The notes below the pieces were generated by a model that ran no database searches, had not been told where the DNA came from, and saw nothing but the letters and a program-made list of their open reading frames with translations. Below are positions 43,873 through 53,027 of a stretch of DNA of 64,000 bases, in pieces; positions within the stretch are counted from its first letter, which is position 1; each line of letters opens with the position of its first letter. This DNA is from Fibrobacter sp. UWB11 (lineage in GTDB: Bacteria > Fibrobacterota > Fibrobacteria > Fibrobacterales > Fibrobacteraceae), in NCBI RefSeq assembly GCF_900143015.1, contig NZ_FSRT01000002.1, forward strand, positions 310,001 to 374,000. Direction: 5' to 3'. The translations under genes were made by a program, and so were the position numbers.

Positions 43873-46257
43873 CTATTTCTTGAGGAATTTCTTTAGGGCG
43901 TCATCGAGTTGAGCGATGACAATCGGCTTTGCCAAATGACCGTCCATACCCGCCTCAAAGGACTTGCGGCGGTCTTCATCAAATGCATTTGCAGAAAGTG
44001 CGATAATCGGAATTCGTTTGTCGGGGAACATTTTACGGATGGCACGGGTAGCTTCAAAGCCATCCATCACCGGCATCTGGATATCCATCAAAATGCAATC
44101 GTAATAATCAGGGCCCTTTACTTTCAAACATTCCACAGCTATAGAGCCATCGGCTGCAGCTTCAACAATCACGCCCGCGCTTTCAAGAACATCCCTTGAA
44201 ATTTCAAGATTCAGTTCGTTATCTTCAACCACGAGAACCTTGAATCCTTCGAAAGAAACAGATTCACGTTCGGAGTGCACAAAACGAACCTGTTCAACGA
44301 CTTCCGGATTTTCCTGGATGCGCATGGGAATACGAATCGTAAACTTGGAACCTTCCCCAACCTTACTTTCAACATCTATACTGCCTTCCATCATATCGAC
44401 AATGCGCTTTGTGATGGCAAGCCCAAGGCCTGTTCCCTGTTGCTTACTGACCGTAGATGTTCTTTCACGAGAAAATTCATCAAAGAGATGTTTCAGGTAT
44501 TCCGAACTCATGCCGATACCCGTATCCTTGATGACGAATTGATACATTCCGTATCCTTCGCGGTCCGAAGGAACCTCACTAATATCGACATTTACAGAGC
44601 CACCCGACGGGGTGTACTTTACCGCGTTAGAAACAACGTTGATGAGCACTTGGTTCATGCGCAAGAAATCAACGTAGACATAGCGGTTCTCGACATCGTG
44701 ACGAACAAATTCAAACTTGACATTTTTCTTTTCGGCGAGCGACTTGAGCATCGGGACAACGTCATCGCCGTTTTCATCCAAATTGACCGGATTCAAGTCC
44801 AATTCCACCTTGCCGCTTTCAATACGAGACATGTCCAGCACATCGTTAATCAAAGACAAAAGGTGTTCGCTCGAAAGTTTAGACTTGTTCAGGTAGTCAA
44901 GCGCCTTTGTTTTGTCATCGATGTTTTTTACGGCCATGTCGGTAAAGCCAATCATCGCATTGAGCGGTGTGCGGATATCGTGCGACATGTTGAAGAGAAA
45001 CGCACTCTTGGCCTTGTTTGCAAGTTCTGCTTTTTCAAGGCTCGCCATTTCTCTTTTTGTTTCGGCATCGACACTATGGAAACCCGCAATCACGTGATTC
45101 TTGGAATTTTCATCCTTCACGAACTTAATTTGGTAGTAAATATCTTCGCCATCGATTTGCAACCTGAAATTGACGAAGTACATGTGTTCGCGCTCGACCA
45201 TTTCGAGAACCTTCGCCGGTTCTGTCGCCGCACAAAAAGTTTCACGGTCGCTAGGATGCACAACGGTATTGACCAGGAGTTCCAAGCGCTTGCCAAAATT
45301 ATCAATTTTAGACCATCCCGGTATAAATTCATCGAACACCGGATCAAAGCGATAATGAGCCTCGGAAAGCGTTTCGTAATCAACGTACACCACGCAACCA
45401 AAGTCATCGGACAAACCAGAAATCACAGCCATGTCTCGAATCGAGATTGCCTTACGTTCGGCCTTCGCGGTTTCTTCTTCGTCTACGTTTTCGAGAGTCA
45501 CCACAATGTGGTTGTCGGAATCAGGGGTTTTCGCAGCCTTCAAACGATAATAAACCATCCGACCATCAATAAAGAAACGGAACGCAACAGACACTGCACG
45601 GTCATTTTCGAGACCATTCAAAAGTTTTTCTTTATTGATAAAATCCTTGACGGTATCCCAGTCTTCCTTGCAAACAACTTTCTCTAGCGCTTGTTCAAAG
45701 CCCTCAAAAAAATCAGTAATGTTTTGGAAATCAAGAGTTTTAGCCACGCCTTGCGCGTTAAATTCAATAAAAGAATTATCGTTTATATTTACGTAATAAA
45801 TGTTATCGAAGCCATCACCAAGCGTATTTGCAATGTCGGAATACTGGTCCAGTTCACGCAAATGCATCTTGAATTCAATCTGTTCGGTAACATCGGTGCA
45901 GCACCCTTCAAGGCGGACTCCGCGAGTGTATTCATTATTTCGGCCACCATGGCTCCGCAAGAATATAATTCCGCGGGACTGGTGGTTCCAGGCGTACTCG
46001 AGTTCCGACATTTCGCCACGAGTCATCATGTCGATAGACTCGGCAAACTCTTCGTAATACGAGAGGTCGATGTTATTGCACCATAAATTGTAAAGATCTT
46101 CAGGGAGCGTTTCGTCGGGAAGTCCAAGAATTTGGAGGAAGGCTTTATCGGCATACATTCTGGGAGGTTTGCCGTCATCAAGCTCAATCGTCCACAAGCC
46201 GAGGCCTGCACTAGAAAGAATCGCATGCGTCAAGTCTGACGATTCAATACAGTCCAT
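43873..46257 (-). CDS. Cytoplasmic hybrid histidine kinase with PAS-like repeats
   Basis: A 794-residue kinase without signal peptide or membrane segment. The sensor part has an N-terminal PAS-like domain (about 10-125) and two PAS-like repeats, each with a YYVN/VVYVD strand and an F/YY(R/Q)(L/I)K strand (about 150-262 and 285-395). HisKA follows with His426 (MSHDIRTPLNAMIGF), then the ATPase (VVSNAVKY, DTGIGMS, GTGLGLAITK) and a receiver with the Asp in ILMDIQMPVMDG. ATG 46257 is preferred to TTG 46293 because GGAGG lies 11 bases before it. It is the convergent partner of the HD-GYP/HPt pair. Confidence 0.92.
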   Translation of the reverse strand: MDCIESSDLTHAILSSAGLGLWTIELDDGKPPRMYADKAFLQILGLPDETLPEDLYNLWCNNIDLSYYEEFAESIDMMTRGEMSELEYAWNHQSRGIIFLRSHGGRNNEYTRGVRLEGCCTDVTEQIEFKMHLRELDQYSDIANTLGDGFDNIYYVNINDNSFIEFNAQGVAKTLDFQNITDFFEGFEQALEKVVCKEDWDTVKDFINKEKLLNGLENDRAVSVAFRFFIDGRMVYYRLKAAKTPDSDNHIVVTLENVDEEETAKAERKAISIRDMAVISGLSDDFGCVVYVDYETLSEAHYRFDPVFDEFIPGWSKIDNFGKRLELLVNTVVHPSDRETFCAATEPAKVLEMVEREHMYFVNFRLQIDGEDIYYQIKFVKDENSKNHVIAGFHSVDAETKREMASLEKAELANKAKSAFLFNMSHDIRTPLNAMIGFTDMAVKNIDDKTKALDYLNKSKLSSEHLLSLINDVLDMSRIESGKVELDLNPVNLDENGDDVVPMLKSLAEKKNVKFEFVRHDVENRYVYVDFLRMNQVLINVVSNAVKYTPSGGSVNVDISEVPSDREGYGMYQFVIKDTGIGMSSEYLKHLFDEFSRERTSTVSKQQGTGLGLAITKRIVDMMEGSIDVESKVGEGSKFTIRIPMRIQENPEVVEQVRFVHSERESVSFEGFKVLVVEDNELNLEISRDVLESAGVIVEAAADGSIAVECLKVKGPDYYDCILMDIQMPVMDGFEATRAIRKMFPDKRIPIIALSANAFDEDRRKSFEAGMDGHLAKPIVIAQLDDALKKFLKK

Positions 46258-46408
46258 GATTTGCAGATCCTCCGACAAGAATATCCCTTCCAAACAACCA
46301 TTAGCGGTTGCCCTATAGTATAAAATACACTTATTTTTAGGACTTGTTTGAGGAAAGACAAATAAAGTCTTGGATTTTAGGGATATTTAGCTGGTCGAAC
46401 TTAGATAG

Positions 46409-46440
46409 ATTGCCGCGCTTCGCTCGCAATGACGTGGATG
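46409..46440. repeat. Dispersed GC-rich hairpin repeat
   Basis: ATTGCCGCGCTTCGCTCGCAATGACGT is a reverse-oriented member of the family seen at 28879-28911. Confidence 0.5.
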
Positions 46441-46447
46441 CAGCCAT

Positions 46448-47596
46448 CTAAGTTCTAGACTTTGCTTTCTTGCGGCGCCAGACTTTAAATTCCATGTACA
46501 GCGTGCTGACCGTGTAAATGAAGATGAGCAAAAGAATGGTATTCTTCGGACGGTTCAAGTTACAGATACCCCATGCAAACGTAATGATAGGCAAATGGAT
46601 CAAATACGGGTAGAACGACGCGCGGCCGATATGGCGCACAAGCGGAATGCAGAAAAATCTCGCCAAGAAGCCCTTGCCCGAAAGGAGGCTCACCACAAAC
46701 ATGCCGTAAATAAAAATCGGTAGGCTATGATGAATAAAGTAATTATATCCGGGATTGGCATCGGGCCGCATCAAAAAGAGACTTCCATAAAGAGCCAATA
46801 GCAATATTGCCTGGGCAATACCGCTCACAAAATTCTTTTTGAGAAAATCAAACACGCCCTCGTTATACAGGCGATAAAGCACCATGCCAAACAAATATTC
46901 AAAAACGCGGACCGGCGCAAACATGTGGAAGAAGCGGTACTTTGCATCAAATCCATCAAACCAGAGATTGCCCGAATTGCCATACACGATAGCCCAAAGA
47001 ATTCCCGGAATGAACACCGCCCCAAACAGCACCCAAAGCGTACGGCGGTTCTGCTTGATCAGCCAACGGCTGAACCACGGCGTAATCGCATAGCACAGGA
47101 AAAAACTTGTAAGCGACCATGAAGGCTCATTCAATTTCATGCCGAGATCGGGAACAATCGACCACGTCAGCGTGAGATGCATGAAGAGGCTGCGCCACGG
47201 GTGGAACATCTTCGAAAGCCCCGCCGATGCACAATCGCCAATTTCAGAGAGTGCAGGCAAATGCGTGTAGCCGCTCATCTTGAACATCACCAGTACAAAC
47301 ATGAGGAGCGTCATGAAGAAATGCAAGCGATAAAGCTTTGCAATGCGGCTAAACATGAAGGGGATTACAGGGATTCTGCGATCGGGGTCGCTATACTTGC
47401 TTGCAAAAAGAAAACCCGCCAACACATAAAAAATTCCCGCTGCAAAAGCCGGTGCCGAAATAATGGGCATTACCCATTTGCAATCGGACATGTACATGAG
47501 GGCGTTGGAACTGCCCAAATGAAGCATGACAATGTTAAGGCTTGCAAGCAGGCGCAAGCCATCGATAGCGGGAAAGTAATTTGCGGATTTCGACAT
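46448..47596 (-). CDS. Acyltransferase family 3 membrane protein (OafA-like)
   Basis: A 382-residue protein with about ten membrane segments. It opens with the family signature YFPAIDGLRLLASLNIVMLHLG (His in the last part) and has the phrase PSWSLTSFFLCYAITPWFS, typical of the same family. Such enzymes acylate surface sugars or lipids. The frame is open further upstream to 47668, but the signature should sit close to the start, so ATG 47596 is chosen; no clear ribosome binding site is present. It stands between the two signalling modules and is not obviously linked to them. Confidence 0.88.
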   Translation of the reverse strand: MSKSANYFPAIDGLRLLASLNIVMLHLGSSNALMYMSDCKWVMPIISAPAFAAGIFYVLAGFLFASKYSDPDRRIPVIPFMFSRIAKLYRLHFFMTLLMFVLVMFKMSGYTHLPALSEIGDCASAGLSKMFHPWRSLFMHLTLTWSIVPDLGMKLNEPSWSLTSFFLCYAITPWFSRWLIKQNRRTLWVLFGAVFIPGILWAIVYGNSGNLWFDGFDAKYRFFHMFAPVRVFEYLFGMVLYRLYNEGVFDFLKKNFVSGIAQAILLLALYGSLFLMRPDANPGYNYFIHHSLPIFIYGMFVVSLLSGKGFLARFFCIPLVRHIGRASFYPYLIHLPIITFAWGICNLNRPKNTILLLIFIYTVSTLYMEFKVWRRKKAKSRT

Positions 47597-47741
47597 TTCA
47601 GGGATAAAAAATAGAAAAACGTGCAAAAAACAGGGTTTAGGCAAAAAACGCGACAATAAAAATACCACTTTAAGTCGTTTTTTCTTAAATTAATACTACA
47701 CTGCGTTTTGACTTTCCAGACGCGCAACACGATATAAGCCA

Positions 47742-49262
47742 ATGAGTAACGAGAGGGCAAAAATATTAATCGTCGATGATGACGCGATGAACAGAGTCGT
47801 TCTTTCAGACCTGCTCTCGGACGAATATGATATCATCGAAGCAAAGGGCGGCGACGAAGCCATCGAGATTCTCGAAAAGATGGCTAAGGAAATCACGCTC
47901 GTCTTGTTAGATATGGTTATGCCAGGACGCGACGGGCTCGAAGTCCTCCAAGTTATGAACGAAAAAGACTGGATCAAAGGGACTCCTGTCGTGATGATTT
48001 CGGCCGAGACCTCAAGCCCTCACGTGGAAAAAGCTTTTGCACTTGGCGTTACCGATTTTATTTACCGCCCGTTCGACCAAATGGTCGTGCAAAACCGTGT
48101 ACGCAATACCATCGGGCTATACGTGAAGCAGATGCAGCTTTCGGAACTTGTCACGGACAATATTTACGAAAGAACGCGAAATAGCGACATGCTGATTTCC
48201 ATCTTGAGCCATATCGTTGAATTCCGCAACGGCGAAAGCGGCCAGCATGTTCTGCACATCAAAAAGATTACCGAAATTCTTTTACGCGCATTGCTCGCAC
48301 GCACCAGTGAATACAATTTTACCGAAGATGAAATCGACTCTATCGCCACAGCATCTTCGATGCACGATATCGGTAAAATTACGATTCCCGACGAAATTTT
48401 AAACAAGCCCGGCAAACTCACGAAAGAAGAGTTCGATATCATGAAGCAACACTCCATGAATGGCGCCAAGATGCTCGACGCCATCCAGTTCTTCAAGAAA
48501 GAACCTCTGATGAAGTTCGCTTACGATATCTGCCGTTGGCACCACGAACGCTGGGACGGCCGCGGCTACCCCGACGGTCTCAAAGGGAACGACATTCCCA
48601 TTAGCGCCCAGGTGGTTTCCATTGCCGATGTTTACGATGCACTGACAAGCGAACGCTGCTATAAAAAGGCGTTCACCCACGAAAAAGCACTCGAGATGAT
48701 CCGCAACAACGAATGTGGCGTGTTCAATCCGTTGCTTTTGGAATGTCTGGGCGATGTCGCTGATCGTTTACCGCAAGAAATCAACGACCAGCGCACGAAC
48801 AACTTGAGCGAAGCGGAATTTTCGAAAATCGCAAGGTCCATTTTCGAAAGCACCGAAGACGATACAAACAATATCATTGCCGAACAATACATAAACGAAC
48901 ACAAAAAAAGCCTTTTCTTTGCTTCCCTGCAAAGAGGGGTTACGTTCGAATACACCTACGAGCCTTCGCTCTTAAAGCTCGAAACCAAAAGGGCTAAGGA
49001 CTTAAGCTTTCCGAAGACGATGGTCGAACCGGAAAACAATCCTGATTTTTGGAACATCTTTGGGCGAGAAAACTGGGATGAGTTTGCAAGACTATTGCAC
49101 GATCCGCAGCTCAACAACGATTCCTTTATTTTCAACAGCGATATGAGAATCAAGGGACAAAAGAAGCCGTGCAAAATCAAGGTTCAACAGAACTGGAATA
49201 GGCGCGACCCGGAGAATCCGGAACTTATTTCTATTTACGGGTGCGTGGAATTTATTAAATAA
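47742..49262 (+). CDS. Response regulator with HD-GYP phosphodiesterase domain (paralogue)
   Basis: A 506-residue paralogue of the protein at 41959. Receiver with Asp57 (LVLLDMVMP), HD pair in SSMHDIGKITIPDE and HHERWDGRGYPDGL. The central 200 residues are almost identical to the first copy. The C-terminal domain is more divergent (FEYTYEPSLLKLETKRAKDL). It likely hydrolyses cyclic di-GMP under phosphorylation control. Its last 8 bases overlap the end of the convergent kinase gene, so the two 3' ends are interlocked. No HPt gene follows this copy. No good ribosome binding site is seen before the ATG. Confidence 0.93.
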   Translation: MSNERAKILIVDDDAMNRVVLSDLLSDEYDIIEAKGGDEAIEILEKMAKEITLVLLDMVMPGRDGLEVLQVMNEKDWIKGTPVVMISAETSSPHVEKAFALGVTDFIYRPFDQMVVQNRVRNTIGLYVKQMQLSELVTDNIYERTRNSDMLISILSHIVEFRNGESGQHVLHIKKITEILLRALLARTSEYNFTEDEIDSIATASSMHDIGKITIPDEILNKPGKLTKEEFDIMKQHSMNGAKMLDAIQFFKKEPLMKFAYDICRWHHERWDGRGYPDGLKGNDIPISAQVVSIADVYDALTSERCYKKAFTHEKALEMIRNNECGVFNPLLLECLGDVADRLPQEINDQRTNNLSEAEFSKIARSIFESTEDDTNNIIAEQYINEHKKSLFFASLQRGVTFEYTYEPSLLKLETKRAKDLSFPKTMVEPENNPDFWNIFGRENWDEFARLLHDPQLNNDSFIFNSDMRIKGQKKPCKIKVQQNWNRRDPENPELISIYGCVEFIK

Positions 49263-52200
49263 GAAGATTCCTAAAGACTTTCTTGAGTTTGTCAACATCG
49301 ATGGGTTTGGCAACGTGTTCGTTCATGCCTGCATCTAAGGCGGCCTTACGGTCTTCTTCGAACGCATTGGCAGTCATTGCAACTATCGGGACATTTTTGA
49401 AGTATTCATGATGCAAAGCCCTGATGCGGCGTGCGGCTTCGAGGCCGTCCATAACCGGCATTTGCACATCCATCAAAATTAGGTCATAGACATTTGGCTT
49501 TTCGGCACAGAGCATTTCTAGAGCAACACTACCGTCTTCGGCATAATCTACAGCAAAGCCCATCTCCTCCAAGACGCTTTCTGCAATTTCACGATTCAGT
49601 TCGTTATCTTCGACGAGAAGAATTTTCTTTCCCGAAAAATCAACGCCCTTTTCATCAACCTTTTGGGGGTCGTCTTTCATAACACCAATTGCACGTGCCA
49701 AGACATTATGCATTTCGGTAAAGAACAACGGTTTACTCATAAAGTCTGTCACGCCGGCATCACGAGCGGCGTTTTCTATATTCGTCCAATCGTAAGATGT
49801 CATGATGATAATCGGATTTTCGCTATTCGAGATAGAACGTATTTGGCGCACCATTTCGACACTTTCCAAATCCATCATGGAATCGTCGATAAAGATAACC
49901 GCAAAGTGTTCATGGCGTTCTACAGCTTCTTTTACTCGTAATACAGCCTCTTTGCCATACATCGTCCATTCCGAACGTAAGCCCAAGCGGCGCAATAAGT
50001 TTGTCGCGCTGGAACATGCATTGTAATCGCGATCAACGACAAGAGCACGTGCATTCTGCAAAGATTCAAGCATCGAAAAGTCGACCGTTGAATCTTGAAT
50101 TTTCAACTTGAGACGGACGGTATATTCCGTTCCCTTTCCAGGGGCACTCACGACATCAATCGTTCCGCCCATCATGTCTACAATTTTCTTTGTAATAGAC
50201 ATGCCAAGCCCGGTGCCTTGCGTCTTAGAAAGCGTTGACGTGCGTTCACGTTCGAACGGTTCGTACAAGACCTTCAAGAATTCAGGGCTCATGCCGATTC
50301 CATCATCCTTGACATGGAATTCATATGATGCCGTTTTTTCGTCCTTGCCGGTCTGGCGCACAAACACATGGATATTTCCACCTGCGGGCGTAAACTTGAC
50401 AGCGTTCGAGAGCAGGTTAATCAGCATTTGGTGCAAACGGAGTTTATCGCAAATAACATATTCATTTTCGATATCAAAGCTATCCGTATAAAGGTTCTGC
50501 TGTTTTACCCTGGCCTGCCCTAGAACAATCGTATTCAGGTCATGCATAATTTCGGACAAGCTGCAATTAACTTCTTCAAGGCGAATCTTGCCTGATTCGA
50601 TACGGCTCATGTCGAGAATATCGTTGATTAGCGAAAGCAAATGCGTGCTAGAAACAACCGTTTTGTCCAAATAATTCTTGACTGTCGAAGGATCATCCAA
50701 GTTATTCAACGCTAAATTAGTAAACCCGATAATAGCATTCATCGGCGTGCGAATATCATGTGACATGTTCGAAAGGAACATGGTTTTTGCCTTGTTTGCA
50801 GACTCGGCTTGAACTAGCGCCTTTTCTAAAAGCACTTGCTGTTGCTCGAGCGCTATTTTCTGCTCTGCAATTTTGGCATCGAGTTCCATCTTTTGCGCCG
50901 TCACATTGTCAATGAACATAAACGCCAAAATAAAGCTTGTCGGAATGCCATTTTTACGTTCAATCACAAAAGTAGTTGCACGGCGCCATTCCCCTTTTAG
51001 GGCCCTATAGTTGTATTCGCGTTTATCATCATTTGCCAAGTACGAACGCATAAATTCGACATTCGCCATGTTCACCCAAGTTTCGCGGAACTCCGGCAAA
51101 ACAGCCTTGCTAAATTCGAGAACTGCACTGCTGTATTTTCTATAACCGCCATAGGTACTTCCTTTTTCATAAATGGTCGACTCGCGGACGCCACGGATGG
51201 TATCATCTTCAAGATTTACAAAATAAACACCAAAGTAATCTTCATAGAGCCTACTATCGACATAGCGGTTCAGAATTTCGGCATCCTTGTCGGCAAATCC
51301 TAGCACAACGGCACGCGGTTTTCCATTTTCGGGCCCGACTTTCACGAACTTCATTTCGCAAAAACGCGCAACACCACTTTCATAACTGCGGTACTGCGTA
51401 ATGAACGACTTTTGCAATGCCAACTGGGCCTTGATTTTTTCGATAGATCCCGCTTCAAGAACCATTTTCTTGTCGAGTTCATAGACAATACTATCAACAT
51501 ACATCTTGAATGCATCGGAATAGTGGATGCCGCTCGAAAAAATCGTTCCGAACTTCGATTCCGTATTTGCATTCATCGTGTACGGCGTGAGGCTATCCGT
51601 TTCAAGGTCAATGTAATAGACTGACGAATATTCCGTCGCAAGCACTTTAATGATATCGAAATTGCGCTCCATATCGCGTTTGTGTTCTTCTCTTGCAACG
51701 ACTTCCTTATTGACATTTGCAACAGCAATTATGATATGGTCGTCTGCAGCCTTAGACCAAAGAACCTTGAGACGATAATACTGCGGTTCGCCATCGACAA
51801 TAAGCCTGTACTCTACAGAAAAGGACTTATCCCTAGCCAACTGGGATAGCAAATAGTCCTTTCTCATAACAGAAGACAGTCTTTCGACATCTTGCGGATA
51901 GATAATCTTTTTGATGTCCCTTGCACATTCATCGAAAAAATTCTGACCGGACAGCAAAAGCTTTAGCTTGATATAGCTGTCTTCCTGATTGAATACGTCG
52001 TACGATTCGTCTTTCAGGTTCACGTAATAAATGATTTCGTATTCAACACTCAACGCATTCGCGATTTCGGAAAACTCGCGGTTTATCACCCCCGTACGCA
52101 TTTCCTCGTCGCAGTCGGCGACACCAAGCACTACCGTAGATGTATTTTCATCGGATATCCGAACGAACTTCATTTCGAAATAACGGCCATTTTTTTGGCG

Positions 52201-52890
52201 GTAGTTAATTTCAAAATGGCGAACTATCGAGAGCATTTTTCGAATATTCTCGATTGACGCCATGGATAACAGGCGTTTGGCATCTTCTTCGCACACAATT
52301 TCTTTGCAGTATCGTTCTAGAGCATCGGAATACTTTGTATCTCTGCGGATTTTCTTTTCGAATCCACTTTCAGTCTTGGACTTGATATAAGAAAGCATCT
52401 TCTCGGTATCAAGTTCGATGCGATAAAGCACACTATATTCTGCAGCGAGCGCCTGAATGATGCGGTTACTTTCATCAATTTTCATGCGTTTGCGGATTTC
52501 ATCATCCACATTCAAAAAACAGAAGGCAATGTGGTCTTCGTCGCGCCCCCGAGTCACCTGAATTTTGCAATACCGTTCTTTACCGGTGACAACTTCGCGC
52601 ACCACGTACGAAAAACTGCTTTCTTTTTTAAGGCGTTCGCGGATATATTCTGCCGATGAAATATTTTTCAGTTGCTCACGGTCATCGGGATGGACATCTT
52701 CGGAAATAAACTTTTTTATGGCTTTTACGGCATTTTCGCCATTTCCATACTTTTTTTCGAGCCCTTTTCTGCGATAGTAAACAACATACGTGTAGTCCAA
52801 TAAGTTTACATAATATGCAGAAATAAATTGCTCATAGAAAATATCAGCAAATAATTCGGCATATGCAGCTTGATTGTTACTATCACTCAT
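49255..52890 (-). CDS. Large hybrid histidine kinase with five PAS-like repeats and two receivers
   Basis: A 1211-residue soluble kinase. The sensor half is five tandem repeats of about 110-125 residues (near 24-130, 152-262, 286-396, 422-537, 551-664). Each opens with a strand like AYYVNLLD, IIYYVNLKD or VYYIDLETD and later has a YR/EMKFV strand. A coiled coil (664-700) leads to HisKA with His711 (MSHDIRTPMNAIIGF), then the ATPase (LLSNAVKF, DDGIGMS, GTGLGMSITK). The first receiver (947-1065, FIDDSMMD) is divergent, the second (1088-1211, Asp1141 in ILMDVQMPVMDG) canonical. GGGAG precedes the ATG by 7 bases. No HPt domain and no membrane segment. Confidence 0.92.
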   Translation of the reverse strand: MSDSNNQAAYAELFADIFYEQFISAYYVNLLDYTYVVYYRRKGLEKKYGNGENAVKAIKKFISEDVHPDDREQLKNISSAEYIRERLKKESSFSYVVREVVTGKERYCKIQVTRGRDEDHIAFCFLNVDDEIRKRMKIDESNRIIQALAAEYSVLYRIELDTEKMLSYIKSKTESGFEKKIRRDTKYSDALERYCKEIVCEEDAKRLLSMASIENIRKMLSIVRHFEINYRQKNGRYFEMKFVRISDENTSTVVLGVADCDEEMRTGVINREFSEIANALSVEYEIIYYVNLKDESYDVFNQEDSYIKLKLLLSGQNFFDECARDIKKIIYPQDVERLSSVMRKDYLLSQLARDKSFSVEYRLIVDGEPQYYRLKVLWSKAADDHIIIAVANVNKEVVAREEHKRDMERNFDIIKVLATEYSSVYYIDLETDSLTPYTMNANTESKFGTIFSSGIHYSDAFKMYVDSIVYELDKKMVLEAGSIEKIKAQLALQKSFITQYRSYESGVARFCEMKFVKVGPENGKPRAVVLGFADKDAEILNRYVDSRLYEDYFGVYFVNLEDDTIRGVRESTIYEKGSTYGGYRKYSSAVLEFSKAVLPEFRETWVNMANVEFMRSYLANDDKREYNYRALKGEWRRATTFVIERKNGIPTSFILAFMFIDNVTAQKMELDAKIAEQKIALEQQQVLLEKALVQAESANKAKTMFLSNMSHDIRTPMNAIIGFTNLALNNLDDPSTVKNYLDKTVVSSTHLLSLINDILDMSRIESGKIRLEEVNCSLSEIMHDLNTIVLGQARVKQQNLYTDSFDIENEYVICDKLRLHQMLINLLSNAVKFTPAGGNIHVFVRQTGKDEKTASYEFHVKDDGIGMSPEFLKVLYEPFERERTSTLSKTQGTGLGMSITKKIVDMMGGTIDVVSAPGKGTEYTVRLKLKIQDSTVDFSMLESLQNARALVVDRDYNACSSATNLLRRLGLRSEWTMYGKEAVLRVKEAVERHEHFAVIFIDDSMMDLESVEMVRQIRSISNSENPIIIMTSYDWTNIENAARDAGVTDFMSKPLFFTEMHNVLARAIGVMKDDPQKVDEKGVDFSGKKILLVEDNELNREIAESVLEEMGFAVDYAEDGSVALEMLCAEKPNVYDLILMDVQMPVMDGLEAARRIRALHHEYFKNVPIVAMTANAFEEDRKAALDAGMNEHVAKPIDVDKLKKVFRNLLI

Positions 52891-52942
52891 TTTTGCTCCC
52901 GCTCTGCATTTAAATAAAATACATCATTTTTTCCAAGAGGAA

Positions 52943-52977
52943 CAAAAAAAAGAACCTTCGAGGGGTTATCTCGAAGG
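52943..52977 (-). terminator. Terminator of the first xylanase locus
   Basis: The stem CCTTCGAG/CTCGAAGG (52955-52977) is followed on the minus strand by TTCTTTTTTTT. Near copies stand after the other two xylanase genes. Confidence 0.85.
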
Positions 52978-53027
52978 CCTTTGGGTATAAACACCCTTTT
53001 TGGGGGAGTTCTGTGGATTAGAGAAAC

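Noticed and set aside
46360-47741. Mobile element between the two signalling modules
   Set aside because: The only gene there is a normal acyltransferase. One short hairpin repeat is present but no transposase, no terminal inverted repeats and no target duplication.
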